From Cochliopodium minus (Eukaryota > Discosea > Himatismenida > Cochliopodiidae): a stretch of 46,654 nt of DNA. The stretch spans positions 1 to 46,654 of the forward strand of contig JAMYWO010000104.1 in assembly GCA_024220525.1 (NCBI GenBank), written 5' to 3'. A program made the position numbers and the translations under genes. Every line of letters starts with the position of its first letter. Position 1 is the first letter of the stretch. The notes beneath the pieces were generated by a model that did no database searches, was not told the DNA's origin, and was given only the letters and a program-made list of their open reading frames with translations. Shown piece by piece: positions 32,901-44,100 of the stretch.

Positions 32901-33164
32901 TATTTAACATTTTATTTTCATTATTTTAATATTTTTTTTATTTTTTATTTTCATTTTTTGTTTTTTGTTATCATTTTTTATTTTATTATAAATTTTAATC
33001 AATTATTGTTTTTATTTTTTGATCATTTTTTATTTTTTATTTTTTTTTTTCAATTAACCAGTTGACTTTGGTTTGTGTAAATCTATGGAAGATGGACCAA
33101 CCACTCACATGTTAGGATCTCCTTTTTGGATTCCTCCAGAGATGATCCAAAAAAAGCCACACAG
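29936..33164 (+). CDS. PAK/STE20-like protein kinase, C-lobe missing
   Basis: Exons 29936-30124, 30376-30604, 30935-31207, 31439-31514, 31667-31881, 32297-32433, 32527-32560 and 33062-33164 encode 418 residues before the gene stops being readable. A basic N-terminus is followed at about 64-95 by DLPKEIYEKVKKL and LNVLFNVLHFKYK, like the PAK autoinhibitory segment, though a canonical CRIB motif is not seen. The kinase domain starts near 245: GKGGFGIVCSAKD, KKVAIKKM, VCHRDIKSANV and IDFGLCKS. The activation segment reads THMLGSPFWIPPEM, whereas PAKs have a phosphorylated Thr at the H and usually APE, so regulation may differ. The last exon ends at a donor, and the following helices (about 90 residues) are absent before the N at 33272. 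Confidence 0.8.
32640..33058. repeat. T-rich simple-repeat intron
   Basis: The 500-base intron before the DFG exon of the PAK-like gene consists almost entirely of TATTTTT and CATTTTT units. Its donor is GTCAAA rather than the usual GTAA. Confidence 0.8.
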
Positions 33165-33666
33165 GTAAAATTTAATTTTCAAAAGTTTTTTCATTTTTTA
33201 TTTTTTATTTTTCATTTTTTATTTTTCATTTTTTATTTTTTATTTTTTATTTTTTATTTTTTATTTTTTATNAATTATTTTTTTCTCTTTCTTTGTTCAC
33301 ATTGTTTCATATTTCTCTAAACACTACACAATGTTAAGAATTATCAAATGAAATTCAATTAATTTTTTTTTTTTTGAAGAAATATTTTACAAAGAGGGCA
33401 ATTAAAAAAAATTAAAAAAATAAGATTTTGAATAAAGTTACTTACAATATATTGTTTATACACTCGATTTTATAGTTGATTCAATTTCAATAAAATTTTA
33501 ATTTAAAAGTGGAATTTATTTCTATAGCAACCATTTCTTTATCTTTTGATTGTGACTTTATTTTTAATGCTCGAAAGGAATTAGTTTCAAAAAGTTAAAA
33601 TTAATCCAAACAAGGATTTTAATTATAAAATTGATAAAATAAAAAATTAAAAAAAAAAAAAAAAAA
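33165..33666. other. broken intron, N at 33272, then intergenic
   Basis: It begins as the next intron of the PAK-like gene (T-rich repeat), meets an N at 33272, and continues as unrelated AT-rich sequence ending in a long A-run before the next gene. No kinase C-lobe sequence is present on either strand. Confidence 0.6.
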
Positions 33667-35451
33667 ATGATTGGAAATGAAGATATCTTTTTTTATGATG
33701 AACAAGATAAAAATGAAAATTATTGTCTCCCATGTAGATTAAATAAGATGAATTGTGATGGATTATCTCCATGCTTGAATTGTTTGTTGAATAAAACAGA
33801 ATGCAAGAAAGAAGAAACAATAATTAAAGTGGATATACAAGAATTAGATCAATCTATGTTTGTAAATAAAGCTGAAATTAAAATGGGGGAGGAAATAAAT
33901 TTTACGGTGGAATTAGATTGCAGTAATTTTTTTGAATATGTTGAGACAGATGATTTATCGATGGAAATGGAGAATAAATCAGAGACATCTATCAATAATG
34001 AACAAAACTATCAATTTGTCGGGTTTGAAAGTTCCTCCATCAAAAATAATACAACAGATACCCCAATGATGCATCCTGTATTCTCAACAGATATTGAGAT
34101 AAAGCAGCAAGTGAATAGCGTATTGAACACATTGAAAGATATCAAAGAAAAAAAGAAGAGAAGCGATAATATAAAATATAATAATCCGAAAACAATAAAT
34201 CAAAGAGATGTTCAGAGGATAAATCAAAAACCCACTTTATATGAAAACGATTTTTATACATATGCTGATCTTGGAAACAATATAATACAAAGAGTTCCAA
34301 AAAATAATAATACAGTCAAAAATAAAAAAAATATCTCCTCTTCTAGATCAACAAGAAAAAAGATAGGAACGAACAACAAAAAGAAAAAGATAATAATAGA
34401 AGAAAACATCACTCGTATAGAAAAGATTGAAAGAAAAGAAACACATATAGAAGAGGATGAGGAGGATGGCGAAGAAATCTTTGTTGTTGATGATCAAGAG
34501 GAATCCACGGAGGATGATGAAGATATGGCAAAGAAAATCGAAGAGATAAGATACAAAAAATTGATGTTGAAGCAACGGATAGAGGAGATGAAGAATGAGA
34601 AGAAACAGATCTTGCCAATCAACTTTGGAAATAAAGATCATGATAACATGTTGATCCCTAATGTTCCCAGAATATTTCTTCCAAAACTAGGAATGAAATC
34701 AGGTTAAAAAAAAAAAAGAAAATTGAATTTATTTTATTTTATTTTTATTCAATTAATAATTCTTATAAACTAATTTCCTTTTCTATCATAAAAAATAAAA
34801 CAGGGACAATGTATTGTACCTTCTCATTTGAAAAAAATATGCCTGCAAGTTACTATAACCCAACAAATACCCTTTTGGAAGATATTTCAGGTAATCTCTT
34901 CGTTTATTTCTTTTTTTTATCCTTTTTTTGCTTCATTTTTTTCTTTTTTTTTTTTTCTTCATTTTTTTTTAATTAACTTTTTTTACATCCAAGAAAACTT
35001 GGCATTATCAATGGGTTTTACTCCACCACAAGTTAGAAACCTAAAACTATCCTTTGCAACTCCTTCTTATTCTCAAGAAGAAATGGAAAAATATTCCAAA
35101 GTAATTTTTCAAATTTTAAAAAAATTTTTTAGATTTAATTCTTTTGAAATTTAAAAAAAAACATTTAGGGTTTTTTGAGTGTATGTAAACAAGACATTAA
35201 CTACATAAGAACTCTTAGTTTCCGAAAAACTGCGAGTGGACATGTAATTGCATTAGATCAGGTAGGTGCTGTTTACTGTGAAAATGGAAAGCCTTACAAA
35301 GTGTAAGTGATACTTCTCTTTTTGTTTTTTCAAAAGAAATTTTTAAATCTTTTTTTATATTATTAGTTTTTCTTTCATTCAAAACAGAGCAGTTTTAACC
35401 CCTCAAGAAATTAATAACAATTTAAGTGCTATCTTTTTGCCTCTCAATTAG
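33667..35451 (+). CDS. Zn2Cys6-PAS transcription regulator (ERT1/RDS2-like)
   Basis: Five exons (33667-34702, 34804-34890, 34994-35100, 35169-35302, 35388-35451) give 475 residues. Residues 18-44 form a Zn(II)2Cys6 binuclear cluster with spacing C-x2-C-x6-C-x5-C-x2-C-x6-C (CLPCRLNKMNC, then CLNCLLNKTEC), the fungal Gal4-type DNA-binding module. A long polar, acidic middle includes a coiled coil (IEEIRYKKLMLKQRIEEM). The C-terminal 130 residues, from GTMYCTFSFEKNM through LALSMGFTPPQVRNLKL, look like the PAS fold of the fungal ERT1/AcuK/RDS2 group, which controls gluconeogenic genes. Zn2Cys6 proteins are rare outside fungi and some amoebozoans. A paralogue follows directly. The A-run before the ATG is long. 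Confidence 0.8.
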
Positions 35452-35643
35452 ATATCCTTTCGATGTGTAAAAAAAAAAAGAACCACCTGCTATTTATTAG
35501 GTTTTTTTTTTGATTAAAAGTATTATATTTTATTTTGGATTTAGAAATTAAATCATTTTTCTTTTTATAATGAATTATACAATCAATTTTAATGTCCCGT
35601 TCGATTAAAAAAAATTAAGATCAAATTAATTAAATAAAAAAAA

Positions 35644-37160
35644 ATGAAAAGAATACCTCCAACAAAAGAAGATTATATAGATTTTGTAAGCAAGAAGAAT
35701 TCAAATTTATCCAAAGAGGCGAATATCCAAGTAAAAACCCAAAACATCAATTTTGAGGGAAATATAAATAGAGAAATCTATTTGAGGGATGAAATTATCA
35801 ATAGACAAAATACTAGAGATTTCCACATTTTCAAACAAGAAATTAACGATTTGAATGAGGAAATAAAATTATCAAATCAAAATTCTAAAATGAATGAGAA
35901 ATTCGAACCTCATTTCCCCCATATTGATAATAATGTATCCTTATGCAAAAATATAGAGAATACCTTTCTTTTTTCAAAAAACACATTTTCTTCCACCGAT
36001 GAAGTAAGACAACAAATAAACACCATTCGAAATAAATTGAGCATCCACAGCAAATCAAATGTGATGAAGAAAAAGGGAGTTAAAAGCGAAAATACAAAAG
36101 AACATTCTTCAGAAGAAATAAATTATAATGAAGAAGATCTTGGACAAAAAGAAGGAAATTTAAAAAATACAGAGAAAATATTAAATGATAAGATGTATAA
36201 TCAACCTTTTCACAACAAAATGGATAGTATAATTCATAATGACAATGAAAATCAAAATAATCAACCCCAAGCCAATGGAACACATCCTAATCTCTTCACA
36301 TGGCTAGATGATCAGGAAGATGATCAAGATGATATTTTTTCAGATCGACCTGTCATAGAGATTGAACCAGAAGATGATGAATCCTACATGGCCCTCAAAG
36401 TTTTGGATCTTCACAACCAGAAGATGGACTTCAAGAAGAAAATTGCCCTCCTCAAACAACAAACAACCAAGGATTCAGTTAATCAATCACGACTCATTCA
36501 GCAAAATTATTTCAAACAACTCTTCCCCTTCATTCCAAAGGTTTTTTCTTTGTATATTGGATTTGACAAAGGTTAAAAAAAAAAAAACAAAAAATAAACA
36601 AATAATTAAAATAATATTTTTTATTTATAAATTGTTTAAAAAATTAAATAAAATATTTATCCTGTTTATTTTAAAAGATTCCTTATGTGCAGTCTTTAAT
36701 TTTCCTCAAAACATGGACGATTCCTTCTACACTCCAGATTATGTTAGAATTGAGTATGTTTCCGATGAATTCTCAAAGTTACTTGGATACTCTTCAAAAG
36801 ATATCAAAAACAAGCAACTTTCATTTATAAAACCATACAATTCTGAAAATGAAATTGAAACAAATAACTACAAAAATGTAATTTTTAAAAATTTTTTTTT
36901 TTGAACTAAAGGTAATGATCATTTCTTTTTTTTTGAAGGGTCTATTGGGTGCTTGCAAACAACAAGTAAATTACATCAAAAGTACCAATCTTATCAAAAA
37001 TTCTTCCAGAGAAATTATTGAACTTTCATGTTTCTCTGTTATTCATTGCGAAGGAGGAAAACCTTCAAGAGCTTACATATTCATTAATGATAATTTTAAA
37101 ATCACTTGTAAAAAAAATCAAAAAAAGAAAAAACCATTAGAAGTTTTTAGATCATTGTAG
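35644..37160 (+). CDS. PAS-domain paralogue lacking the zinc cluster
   Basis: Three exons (35644-36571, 36678-36877, 36939-37160) give 449 residues. The upstream gene and this one share the order of parts: a polar N-terminal half with a related short block (TFSSTDEVRQQINTI here, VFSTDIEIKQQVNSV there), an acidic stretch (DDQEDDQDD), a coiled coil, a first intron in phase 1 at the same place (FDKG versus MKSG), and a C-terminal PAS-like domain (VSDEFSKLLGYSSKDIKN, then GLLGACKQQVNYIKS). No Cys-rich cluster is present; the N-terminus is plain KRIPPTKEDYIDFVSKK. It is thus likely a tandem duplicate that lost, or never had, the DNA-binding domain, and it might act as a partner or competitor of its neighbour. 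Confidence 0.75.
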
Positions 37161-37265
37161 AAAAAGAATAGAAAAAAAAGGAGTTCTTTGTTTTAAAGTT
37201 TTTTATTTGAATGAAATTCAAAGAAATTAAATATATTTTTAAAAGGAAGAAAAACAAATACTTTT

Positions 37266-39162
37266 TTAAATTTTCAAAACAACATCCAAAAACACATAAG
37301 GATAAAACTTTTCATTAAGGAGACCTGCAGTACCAGTATCTTCACCAGAAGTTTTGATTTCTTCAGTGTAAAGTTCACCACCAATATCAGAGCACAACTC
37401 TGCAAGGTTAGATCTAATTTTGTCTTGGTTTTTGAAAGAGGAAGCTCTGATCAAAGTGACGCTAAACTTTGCAGGCAAAGAATATCTTAAAACTGATTCG
37501 ACCCAGATACGGATGCTCTTCAAGTGAATTAAACAAGAAAATGATTCATTGAATTGAGTTTGACAAAAGTTGAACAAGTCGATCTACCAAAAAAAAAAAT
37601 TTTTTGTTACAAAAAGATAAAAGAGGATGAAAAATTAAAAAATAAAATTTGAAAAAAAAAAAATAAAGATAGATAATTGAATTAAAAATTTAAATGTGAT
37701 TGTAATTATTTTTTGTTTTTTACTCTAATTTTTCTTCTCTTTTCTCTCAACTCCTCGAGCTTTCTTTCTCTTTGGACTACTGCACCCTTCTCAAACTTAA
37801 AGTCACGGATTTGGTACTTCTTGCTTTGGACCTCCTTCTTGTAAAGATCGATGTGCTTCTTGAACAAAACAACGCTGGAAAGAACTTCATCGTTATCTTC
37901 ATAAAGAATGTTGCTTGAACGAGGAACAACGCAGAATTGAGGTTCTCTGTTCTCCCCTTCCTCGTGTTCGTTGGGGTAAAGAGGGACGAGGGTTTCGTAG
38001 GATTTGTACCACTCTTCGAGTCTGATCTTTGGGACGATCACCAAAATGGTGGTGAGAGTTTCAGATTCGAGGTATTGATTCTCCTTGACAATCCCTGAGA
38101 GATCTCTGATGAGCAAACTTCCTCTGTTAATAGAAGAAAAAGAATGTTAGATTTTTCATTTTTAAACGAGAAATGGGTTGGATATTTCAAAAATATCTTA
38201 TTTTGAGGTTATTGTTATTATTTATATGAATTTGCTTAATATATTTTCCAATTTAATTATTTTGATCAAAATAAATGTATAGAGGAATGTTCAAATTCTA
38301 TTTCTTGTTATTTTAAAAAATTTCTTACTCAGTGCTTTTTTCAATGGAACCAATCGAACTTGTAATTTGTGAGAATTCTTGTTGATAGGTTCTCAATTGG
38401 TCTTCAATTTCTTTCATATTTTTTTGTATTTGTTCGGTGATGCTCTTGATAGTGTTTTTTTCATAATCCCATCTTCCAGTATCCCATTTAAATTTTCTCA
38501 ACCATGCTTCAACATTAGCTAAATAGATAGAGAAAAAGGATTAATTGCTCGAAAATAAGCATAAATATGTTTTTAAAAAAAGAGTAAAATGAAATAATTG
38601 AAAAGTGTTTATAAGCATATCAAGTAAATTTAATGCTTATTCAGTTGAAATAAAGTTTATAAAATTGAGGAATGCTTCATGAATAGCATATTCATAAAGG
38701 ATATTTTAATAAATAGATAAATATAGTTTTTGAAAATGTTTTATATATTATAATTAAGATTATATTTGGAGTATATATGAAGGAATTTTTATATATCACA
38801 AATATAAAATAAAAAAAATTTATTTATATTTTTGATGATATATTCAAACCTTTTCCAATTGTCATAAAATCATCCAAAGATATATTTTTTTTATCTCCTT
38901 CTGCTTCTTCCAAATAAAGATCATACCATTGTTTCCCGATTTTCAATGTTACAGATGATACGTAGGTATCATCTTTTGAGAGTTGATCATTAAGACTAAC
39001 GAGTATATCTAATGTTCCAATTCTTAAATCAGGTAAAACAAATTCACTACATGTTCCCAATCTTGATCCTTCAATTCTTTGTCTAATTTGTTCATATTTA
39101 TTTCTTGCTAAATCTGGAACACTAACAAACCAAAATTCTCTTTCTAATTTTTCATTAATCAT
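37266..39162 (-). CDS. V-type proton ATPase subunit C
   Basis: Exons 39162-38850, 38518-38329, 38123-37724 and 37583-37266 give 406 residues, the normal size of the family. Motifs in order: REFWFVSVPDLA at the N-terminus, FVLPDLRIGTLDILVSLND, ANVEAWLRKFKWDTGRWDYE, LIRDLSGIVKENQYLESETL then TTILVIVPK, CVVPRSSNILYEDND, and CLIHLKSIRIWVESVLRYSL near the end. Subunit C joins the V1 sector to the stator stalks and controls reversible assembly of the pump in contractile vacuole, lysosomal and endosomal membranes. Exon 3 is notably richer in G/C-ending codons than exons 1 and 2. The 3' end is convergent with the PAS paralogue. Confidence 0.92.
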
Positions 39163-39567
39163 CTTTTTATTCTTTTAATTTCTAAGGATAATGACAAAAG
39201 AAGAATATATATCAACTAGATTTTTTTTATAAATTTTTTTTTAATTTTTATATTTATAATTTTTTTCCTCACAATTTTTTTTCAAAAAAGTGTTTTTTAA
39301 AAAAGGATAGCAAAAATAGAGAGCATTTTGATATAATTTGAATATACTTATCAATTAATATTTTTTTTATAAAATGAGAAAGAAAAATCTTATGAAAATT
39401 CATTCTATTCCAATAAAAAAAGAAAGGATTTGAACAAAAGAAGAATTTATAATAACAAATGAGATGAGAATTGGACAAATAAAAAGTGGATAAATATCAA
39501 ATAATTTAATGAATATTATCAATATTCCAAATAATCCTTTCTTTTTTCTTTTTCATTGCCAAAACAA
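39163..39567. other. intergenic, no gene seen
   Basis: AT-rich spacer between the start of the V-ATPase C gene and the end of COX10. The only open frame is a Phe/Lys-rich low-complexity one on the minus strand that I do not accept. Confidence 0.5.
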
Positions 39568-40900
39568 TCATTTTTCAGGAGATTTCAAAAATTTCTCATT
39601 GACATAGTGATGAATGATCATCAAGATCATAAAAGCTGGCAACCATTTCAATGTCAAAAAGAATAAATCTCTTGCAGTTTGGTTATTAGGGTTATGATAG
39701 AAAATCTGAGCTTTATGAATCAACCAAAAATCCAAGAGAAGAGAATCAAAAGCAAAACTCAAATCAGTGATACCACAATAAGCAGCTGCAGCACCCAAAG
39801 GCAAAGTAGCAACAGAATAAACTAAAGCCCAAAGTGGAACACTTTCTTGTTTGACAACTGATAACATTTTATATCCTCCTTTTATATAATCCTCCCTGAG
39901 ATTCCATGAGAGAGCCAAGAAATGAGGAATTTGCCAAATATATAAAATTGCAAAGGGAACCAATGAAGCAAGATCTATTCCACCAGAACATGCTGCCCAA
40001 CCAATCTAAAGAGAATTAATAATTAAAGATTCATGTTATAAGAGATTTATCAATGATTAAGATTCACTGATTAAAAAATGATTGAAATTTCATTTTTTTT
40101 ATAAGGAATATCATTGAAATATCTTTTCTAATTTGTTTTTTTTTACCATTGGTGGTATTCCTCCAACCACCGCACCAACATAAGTATTCAAAGTTGATCT
40201 GGTTTTCAAAGGGGTATACATCATGGTATAGATACCGATATTAGCAACTGCCAAGGCAGCAGGCAAAGCACCACAACCGAAATACAACATGGATCCTCCC
40301 ATAGAACCCAAAATCGTTCCGAATCTCAATGCATGTTCTTTGCTTATTCTTCCAGTAGGAATAGGTCTCAATCTTGTTCTTTTCATCTTTGCATCCAATT
40401 TATCTTCTATGTACTGATTTATTGCATTTGCACTTCCAATACACATCCCTGTTCCTATTGATGAGATTAGGAATGTTGATGCTTCGAATGCTCCTGGTGC
40501 TACTGCATATCCAAACATTGCGGATAACAATACCAAACTGCTCAATTTAAATTTGCTTAAATCCATATAATCCCTGATTAAGCTTCCTATATAATGCCAT
40601 TATTTGAATATTATTGCTTAAATTTATAATTTTTTAGGGTTTTTATTTTACTTTTTGATATAGGTATCTGCATATTAACATCATTTCTCCTAATTAATGT
40701 TGTCGAAAATTTTTTTCTTTTGTTTTGTTGTGATTCATTGGTTATTTTCTGATTGATTATGATTGTTGATAATTTGTTCGAATATTTGTTTATATCTGGA
40801 TCATTTTTAATATTTTGTTGAGAATCAAATAAAAAAAAATTTGATTGCAATATTTGAAATTAATATTACCTTTGAAGATATTTGATTTGAATTTATACAT
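39568..40900 (-). CDS. COX10: protoheme IX farnesyltransferase (heme O synthase)
   Basis: Exons 40900-40870, 40795-40652, 40586-40147 and 40005-39568 give 350 residues. The N-terminal 70 residues (MYKFKSNIFKDINKYSNKL and onward) are basic with few acids, fitting a mitochondrial presequence. The UbiA-type prenyltransferase core follows: DLSKFKLSSLVLLSAMFGY, the N-x-x-x-D-x-x-x-D motif in NQYIEDKLDAKMKRTRLRP, TLNTYVGAVVGGIPPMIGW, LYIWQIPHFLALSW and DYIKGGYKML, with repeated membrane helices. The enzyme farnesylates heme b to heme O for cytochrome c oxidase in the inner membrane. Its presence shows that the organism respires aerobically. Start chosen from the short first exon, which splices in phase. 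Confidence 0.9.
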
Positions 40901-41133
40901 TGTTGAATTGATTGTTATAGAGAAATCTCTCCTTTTTTTTTATTTTTGTTCAAATAATGATTTAATTAAAAGAAACATTTTTTGAGTGTCATTGAGATCA
41001 AAGAAATCTATTCCCTCAAATATAACCAAATAATTTGAAAGTTAATATCTCTCCTCTTTGTATCGAAATATATAATAATAAATAAAATTAAAATTGAAGA
41101 ATTTTGATTTGTATTATATTTTTTAGAAAAGAA
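40901..41133. promoter_or_regulatory. bidirectional promoter region, COX10 and myosin
   Basis: 233 bases separate the two divergent start codons. No gene. It contains AT-rich sequence with a TATATAATAATAAATAA stretch near 41068. Individual control elements cannot be assigned. Confidence 0.4.
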
Positions 41134-44100
41134 ATGGAAAGAGAAAGAACCACAACAAGGCTTTATAATGCCCAATTAGCAACTCAATCAGTTTTGAATA
41201 TCAGAAGAAATACAATTAGACAAAACACACAAACATTGGGTACAAATAATTCGATCAATATAATTAGATATGCTTAAACTTTTCGAAAATTAAGTATAAA
41301 TTTTAATATAATTTTATATATTTGGATCTCTAAATTTAATATTGTTCATTTTTTAAATTATTTTTTGATTATTTGAGTTGAAATGAAACAGAAATGAAAT
41401 GGAATTAACTTCTTCTTTGTTTGAATAAATAATTATTTCACAAAGAAATACTTCATTCAAATTGGCTCAATAAGCAGAATATATCAACTATATAACAAAT
41501 ATTTATCATTATGCTGACTATATAACTAAATTTGACTTTATATATTTGTTAAAGCTTACATTTACAAAAATTATTACATCAGGTCTCCCAAAACCTCAAA
41601 TGACTCCACAAATGCCAAGACCAGTCAAAAATATGATCATCAAAGAAGATATAATGCAATGGAATGATGAGAAAGGATTGGTAGATTTGATTAAACTCGA
41701 TGATTTGACTGTGCAAGCAATATTAAAGAATTTGCAAGAAAGATATGAAGCAGAAAGATATTACGTAAACTTAATAATCTATTATTTTTAAATATAACCT
41801 ATATCTCTGACCTCACATAAGACATATTGTGGGAATATTTTGATTGCATTAAATCCTTACTATAAATTGAATGGATATTACAATCTCGAGGTGATCAAGC
41901 AATATAGATCAAAGAGAATAGGAGAAGAACCTCCTCATTTATTTGCGATTGTAGATAGTGCATTTAGAACTGTATCAGTTGATAATAAGAATGTATCATT
42001 GATAATTAGGTAAAATGAAAGGAAGATAGTGGATATAAAATATATTTAATTTATAATTCAATTCTTAAATTCTAATTTTCTTATATTTATTTATCAATAT
42101 TTTTTTAAAAAAAAAATATCAAAGTGGAGAAAGTGGTGCAGGAAAAACAGAAACAACCAAACTTATTCTGAATTATCTTTCTTCGGTAAGCAATGAGCCT
42201 TCTCCTATGGAAGCAAAACTGATAGAATCAGCAGCTTTGCTTGAGGCGTTTGGTAATGCAAGAACAGTTAGAAACAAAAACTCTTCTCGTTTCGGAAAGT
42301 ACATAAAGGTCTTGTTCACCAATGATTTTAAAATTGCTGGAGCACAAGTAGAGAGTTACTTACTCGAAAAATCTAGAGTCACTCTTCAATCTGAAGGAGA
42401 AAGAAATTATCATATTTTTTATCAAATGTGCGGTGGGGCTGGAATGGAAGAAAAGAGTAACTTTTTTTTGATTTACTAAATCTTTTTTTTGATTTTTTTT
42501 TTAGAAAAATATTTCCTAAAGCCTGCTTCCGATTTTAAACTTACAAAGGTCTTAATTGATAATGGTTTGGACGAAGCTAAAGAATTTCAAGAGACTAGAG
42601 ATGCGATGACTTTGTTTGGATTCGACGCGAAGCTCCAAGATTTTATCTACAGAGTCTGTTCGGCTATTCTGCATATGGGAGAAATTGTTTTTGAAGGAAA
42701 TGAAGTTTCCAAAATTGTAAATAATGAAGAGTTAAAAATAGTTTCAAATTTGTTGCAGATCAAAGAAGAGGAATTGTCCAGAGTCTTCATTTCAAAGACT
42801 ATCAAAGTAGGACAGCAAGTGATTACAAAAAATTTGAAAAAGGTGGAAGCGGAGACCGTTAGGGATAGTATTTGTAGGGACATTTATTCTCGTTTGTTTG
42901 ATATGGTCATCGAAATGATTAACAAATCTCTCACTCCTCCACAAAATACAACTGGGAACAATTTCCTTGGTGTTTTGGATATTTTTGGTTTTGAAAATTT
43001 TAATGTTAACAGCTTTGAACAACTATGGTAATTCTCTCAATTTATTTTCCAAGATTTTTAAAATATTCATTTTTTGTTTAATTAGTATAAATTATGCAAA
43101 CGAGGTAAAATTTTTTTTTAATTAAAAGTTTAAAGTATTAATTATTTGTTTTTTTTTGCAAAGAAACTTCACCAACAATTTATTGAACACGTTTTCAAAC
43201 TTGAACAAACAGAGTATTCAAAGGAGGGAATTAAATTAAACAAAATAGACACTACAGATAATCAACCTTGTTTAGATCTTATTGACAATGTAAAAATTCT
43301 TTTATAACTTTTAACAGTTAATTTTAAATTATTTTTAAACAGAAATCTGGAATATTGGATATGTTAGATGAAGAATCAAAACTTGCATCAGGAACTGATA
43401 AAGCTTTAATCGGAAAGTTTCATCAAATGTTCAAAGCAAACAAGTACTATGAAACCCCAAAAAAAGATCCAAATTCTTTCATTGTCAAACATTATGCCGA
43501 GCCTGTGTCATATCTCATAGATGATTTCAGAAATAAAAATCAAAACACAATAGAAGATGACATTCTGAATGTGTTTAGATCGAGTGGTCTTCCTCACATG
43601 AAAGTCATATTGGCTGAAGTCGCTGTCTTGGAGACATCTACCATAAGAAAAACAAAGCCTCCAACTATTTCTCACATTTTCAAAGTAATTTTATTCAAAA
43701 ATTTTTTTAAAAGTAGAAAAAATAAAGTTTATTTTTTCTTTTAGTCACAACTAGGAAATCTCAAGAAGACACTTGACCAAACTGTTCCGTTCTATATTAG
43801 ATGCATCAAACCAAATTTACAACAAAAAGCCAAGTCATTCAACCCTGAAGTAGTTTCCAAACAACTTTCTTACAGTGGTATGGTAGAAACAGTTAAAATC
43901 AGATCAATCGGCTTCCCATTAAGATACGATTTCAAAGAATTTGTGGGAAAGTTCAAGTCAATAGAACCCAAGTTACAAACTACTTCATCTTCTATCAACG
44001 GAGTGATTACTAATGCAAAAGTAGCTAACAACTTGTTTCAAATCGGAAAGACAAAAGTATTTTTCAAAACAGAGGGTAATGATCTTCTTGAGAAACTCAG

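Noticed and set aside
36362-36677. Alternative frame overlapping the first exon and first intron of the PAS paralogue
   Set aside because: It is a shadow of exon 1 in another frame. The exon model joining 36571 to 36678 matches the neighbouring paralogue.
39269-39478. 69-codon minus-strand frame between V-ATPase C and COX10
   Set aside because: Phe/Lys/Ser-rich low-complexity translation without an A-rich leader, splice context or family similarity.
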